A DNA stretch of 23,123 nucleotides from Oscillospiraceae bacterium (GTDB taxonomy: Bacteria; Bacillota; Clostridia; Oscillospirales; Oscillospiraceae). Of the stretch, positions 20,758 through 23,123 are shown in pieces (within the stretch, counting starts at the first letter, position 1; each line of letters opens with the position of its first letter). The stretch spans positions 1 through 23,123 of the forward strand of contig JAEDIN010000019.1 in NCBI GenBank assembly GCA_016292445.1, given 5' to 3'. The notes below the pieces were generated by a model. That model had not been told where the DNA came from. It searched no databases and was given only the letters and a program-made list of their open reading frames with translations. A program made the translations under genes and the position numbers.

Positions 20758-23123
20758 ATGAGCAAGAAGTATGTTTACCTGTTTTCCGAAGGCAACGCAA
20801 AGATGCGCGAGCTGCTTGGCGGCAAGGGCGCGAACCTGGCAGAGATGACCAACATCGGTCTTCCCGTACCGCAGGGCTTCACCATTACCACCGAGGCCTG
20901 CACCCAGTATTACGAAGACGGACGCCAGATCAATGATGATATCATGGCGGAGATCATGGCAAATATTGAAAAGCTGGAGGAGATCACCGGCAAGAAGTTC
21001 GGCGACCTTGAAAATCCTCTGCTCGTATCCGTTCGCTCCGGTGCCCGTGCATCCATGCCCGGCATGATGGACACCATCCTTAACCTCGGTCTTAACGAGG
21101 ATGTCGTCAATGTCATGGCTGCAAAGTCCAACAATCCCCGTTGGGCATGGGACTGCTACCGCCGTTTCATCCAGATGTATTCCGATGTCGTCATGGAAGT
21201 CGGCAAGAAGTACTTCGAGCAGCTTATCGACCGCATGAAGGAAGCTCGCGGTGTCACTCAGGATGTTGAGCTCACCGCTGACGACCTCAAGGAGCTTGCA
21301 GGTCAGTTCAAGGCAGAATATAAGGACAAAATCGGCGAGGATTTCCCCACCGACCCCAAGGAGCAGCTCATCGGCGCAGTCAAGGCGGTTTTCAGAAGCT
21401 GGGATAACCCCCGCGCAAATGTTTATCGCCGCGATAACGATATCCCCTACAGCTGGGGCACTGCTGTCAATGTTCAGATGATGGCATTCGGCAACATGGG
21501 CGATGACTGCGGCACCGGCGTTGCATTCACCCGTGATCCGGCAACCGGCGAAAAGAAGCTCATGGGCGAGTTCCTCACCAATGCACAAGGCGAAGATGTC
21601 GTTGCGGGCGTGCGCACCCCTATGCCCATCGCACAGATGGCGGAAAAGTTCCCCGAGGCATTTGCACAGTTCACCAATGTGTGCAGCACTCTCGAAAACC
21701 ATTACCGCGATATGCAGGACATGGAGTTCACCGTTGAAAACGGCAAGCTATATATGCTCCAGACCCGTAACGGCAAGCGCACCGCACAGGCAGCACTCAA
21801 GATCGCCTGCGACCTCGTTGACGAGGGCATGATCTCCGAGAGCGAAGCCGTTGCAATGATAGACCCGAGAAACCTTGACACTCTGCTTCACCCGCAGTTT
21901 GACACCGCAGCACTCAAGGCAGCTGTCCCCATGGGCAAGGGCCTCGGTGCATCCCCCGGCGCAGCCTGCGGCAAGGTCGTTTTCACCGCAGAGGACGCAA
22001 AGGAATGGAACGAGCGCGGCGAAAAGGTCGTTCTCGTAAGACTTGAGACTTCCCCCGAGGATATCGAGGGCATGAAGGCCGCACAGGGCATCCTCACCGT
22101 CAGAGGCGGCATGACCAGCCATGCGGCAGTTGTCGCAAGAGGCATGGGCAAGTGCTGCGTCTCCGGCTGCGGCGACATCACCATGGACGAGGAGAATAAG
22201 AAGTTCACCCTCGGCGGCAAGACCTATAACGAAGGCGATTTCATCTCCCTCGACGGTTCTACCGGTAATATCTATGACGGAGTAATCCCCACCGTTGATG
22301 CCTCCATCGCGGGCGAGTTCGGCCGTATCATGGCATGGGCAGATAAGTACCGTCGTCTGCAGGTCCGCACCAATGCTGACACACCCTACGACGCACGCAA
22401 GGCTCGTGAGCTTGGCGCACAGGGAATCGGTCTGACCCGTACAGAGCATATGTTCTTCGACTCCGACCGTATCGCGGCATTCCGCGAGATGATCTGCGCC
22501 GATACTCTTGAGGAGCGCGTAGCGGCTCTTGCAAAGCTCCAGCCCATGCAGCAGGCAGACTTTGAGGGCATCTACGAGGCGATGGAAGGCAATCCCGTAA
22601 CCATCCGCTTCCTCGATCCTCCCCTCCACGAGTTCGTTCCCACCGACGAGGCCGATATCGAGGCTCTGGCAAAGGCACAGGGCAAGAGCGTCGGCCAGAT
22701 AAAGGCACTCATCGCATCCCTGCATGAGTTTAACCCCATGATGGGTCACCGCGGCTGCCGCCTCGCCGTAACTTATCCCGAGATCGCAGCAATGCAGACC
22801 CGCGCTGTCATCAACGCGGCAATCAATGTCCAGAAGAGACATCCCGAGTGGAACATGGTTCCCGAAATCATGATCCCGCTGGTTGGCGAGGTCAAGGAGC
22901 TCAAGTATGTCAAGGATGTAGTCGTTAAGGAAGCAGATACACTCATCGCAGAATCCGGCCTTGACATGAAGTACCTTGTCGGCACCATGATCGAGATTCC
23001 CAGAGCGGCCCTGACTGCCGACGAGATCGCAACCGAAGCAGAGTTCTTCTCCTTCGGCACCAACGACCTTACTCAGATGACCTTCGGCTTCAGCCGTGAC
23101 GACGCCGGCAAGTTCCTCGGCGC
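20758..23123 (+). CDS. ppdK: Pyruvate, phosphate dikinase (3' end beyond window)
   Basis: PPDK interconverts PEP, AMP and PPi with pyruvate, ATP and Pi, and lets PPi-using anaerobes gain ATP at the end of glycolysis. About 788 codons are present of roughly 875, and the frame is open to the window edge. The N-terminal nucleotide-binding part has the start KKYVYLFSEG, GGKGANLAEM, VSVRSGARASMPGMMDTILN and FGNMGDDCGTGVAFTRDPAT. The phosphohistidine domain has GGMTSHAAVVARGMGKCCV, and in the numbering from ATG 20758 the histidine is residue 455, the same as in the Clostridium symbiosum enzyme. The PEP/pyruvate barrel follows, with LGAQGIGLTRTEHMF, and reaches SFGTNDLTQMTFGFSRDD. The final catalytic Cys region is cut off. 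AAGGA lies 10 bases before the ATG; ATG 20752 is an in-frame alternative. Confidence 0.97.
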   Translation, partial: MSKKYVYLFSEGNAKMRELLGGKGANLAEMTNIGLPVPQGFTITTEACTQYYEDGRQINDDIMAEIMANIEKLEEITGKKFGDLENPLLVSVRSGARASMPGMMDTILNLGLNEDVVNVMAAKSNNPRWAWDCYRRFIQMYSDVVMEVGKKYFEQLIDRMKEARGVTQDVELTADDLKELAGQFKAEYKDKIGEDFPTDPKEQLIGAVKAVFRSWDNPRANVYRRDNDIPYSWGTAVNVQMMAFGNMGDDCGTGVAFTRDPATGEKKLMGEFLTNAQGEDVVAGVRTPMPIAQMAEKFPEAFAQFTNVCSTLENHYRDMQDMEFTVENGKLYMLQTRNGKRTAQAALKIACDLVDEGMISESEAVAMIDPRNLDTLLHPQFDTAALKAAVPMGKGLGASPGAACGKVVFTAEDAKEWNERGEKVVLVRLETSPEDIEGMKAAQGILTVRGGMTSHAAVVARGMGKCCVSGCGDITMDEENKKFTLGGKTYNEGDFISLDGSTGNIYDGVIPTVDASIAGEFGRIMAWADKYRRLQVRTNADTPYDARKARELGAQGIGLTRTEHMFFDSDRIAAFREMICADTLEERVAALAKLQPMQQADFEGIYEAMEGNPVTIRFLDPPLHEFVPTDEADIEALAKAQGKSVGQIKALIASLHEFNPMMGHRGCRLAVTYPEIAAMQTRAVINAAINVQKRHPEWNMVPEIMIPLVGEVKELKYVKDVVVKEADTLIAESGLDMKYLVGTMIEIPRAALTADEIATEAEFFSFGTNDLTQMTFGFSRDDAGKFLG

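Noticed and set aside
20695..22842. Two long minus-strand open frames (about 335 and 364 codons) opposite the ppdK region
   Set aside because: They are antisense to ppdK, which has full protein similarity and the His455 motif on the plus strand. The minus-strand translations show no recognisable domain and are a by-product of codon bias.

Overview
This window looks like a chromosomal segment from an anaerobic, Gram-positive gut-type Clostridia, most likely Oscillospiraceae/Ruminococcaceae. That placement is an inference. It rests on the ylxM-ffh-rpsP-khpA-rimM-trmD order typical of Bacillota, strong GGAGG ribosome binding sites, a paired YmfF/YmfH-type M16 peptidase module, and the GTP-type PEP carboxykinase plus pyruvate phosphate dikinase pair. 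I see no insertion sequence, phage structural gene or CRISPR array.

Left end (1-1840): two tRNA genes on the minus strand (Thr-UGU then Tyr-GUA) share a consensus promoter and end at a hairpin terminator. Facing the other way are a small helical protein, an overlapping gene for a sigma-region-4-like DNA-binding protein, and a membrane-anchored GH25 lysozyme with its own promoter and a terminator that converges with the next operon.

Minus-strand block (1848-13481): in transcription order, a 2406-residue enzyme with the GT84-GH189-GH94 layout of cyclic beta-1,2-glucan synthases, a catalytically dead M16 homologue (YmfF type), an M16 metallopeptidase (YmfH type), lgt, an unrecognised coiled-coil protein and a small nitroreductase. 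The last five genes are tightly packed or overlapping and form one operon. The glucan synthase lies just upstream with no visible terminator between.

Plus-strand block (13575-18608): a consensus promoter drives ylxM-ffh (signal recognition particle), rpsP, khpA, rimM, trmD and rsmA, an operon for protein targeting, ribosome maturation and tRNA/rRNA methylation. trmD is fused in frame to a GNAT acetyltransferase domain.

Right end (18609-23123): pckG and ppdK are two PEP-node enzymes transcribed separately, with a strong terminator between them. Their upstream regions share an identical 13-base element placed like an extended -10. ppdK runs off the window; only about the first 788 codons are present.

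Points most worth a second look: the TrmD-GNAT fusion, seven same-strand copies of TTATGTWAAC inside the glucan synthase gene, the matched pckG/ppdK upstream elements, a palindrome in front of the glucan synthase gene, and the overlapping small-protein/sigma-like pair beside the tRNA genes.
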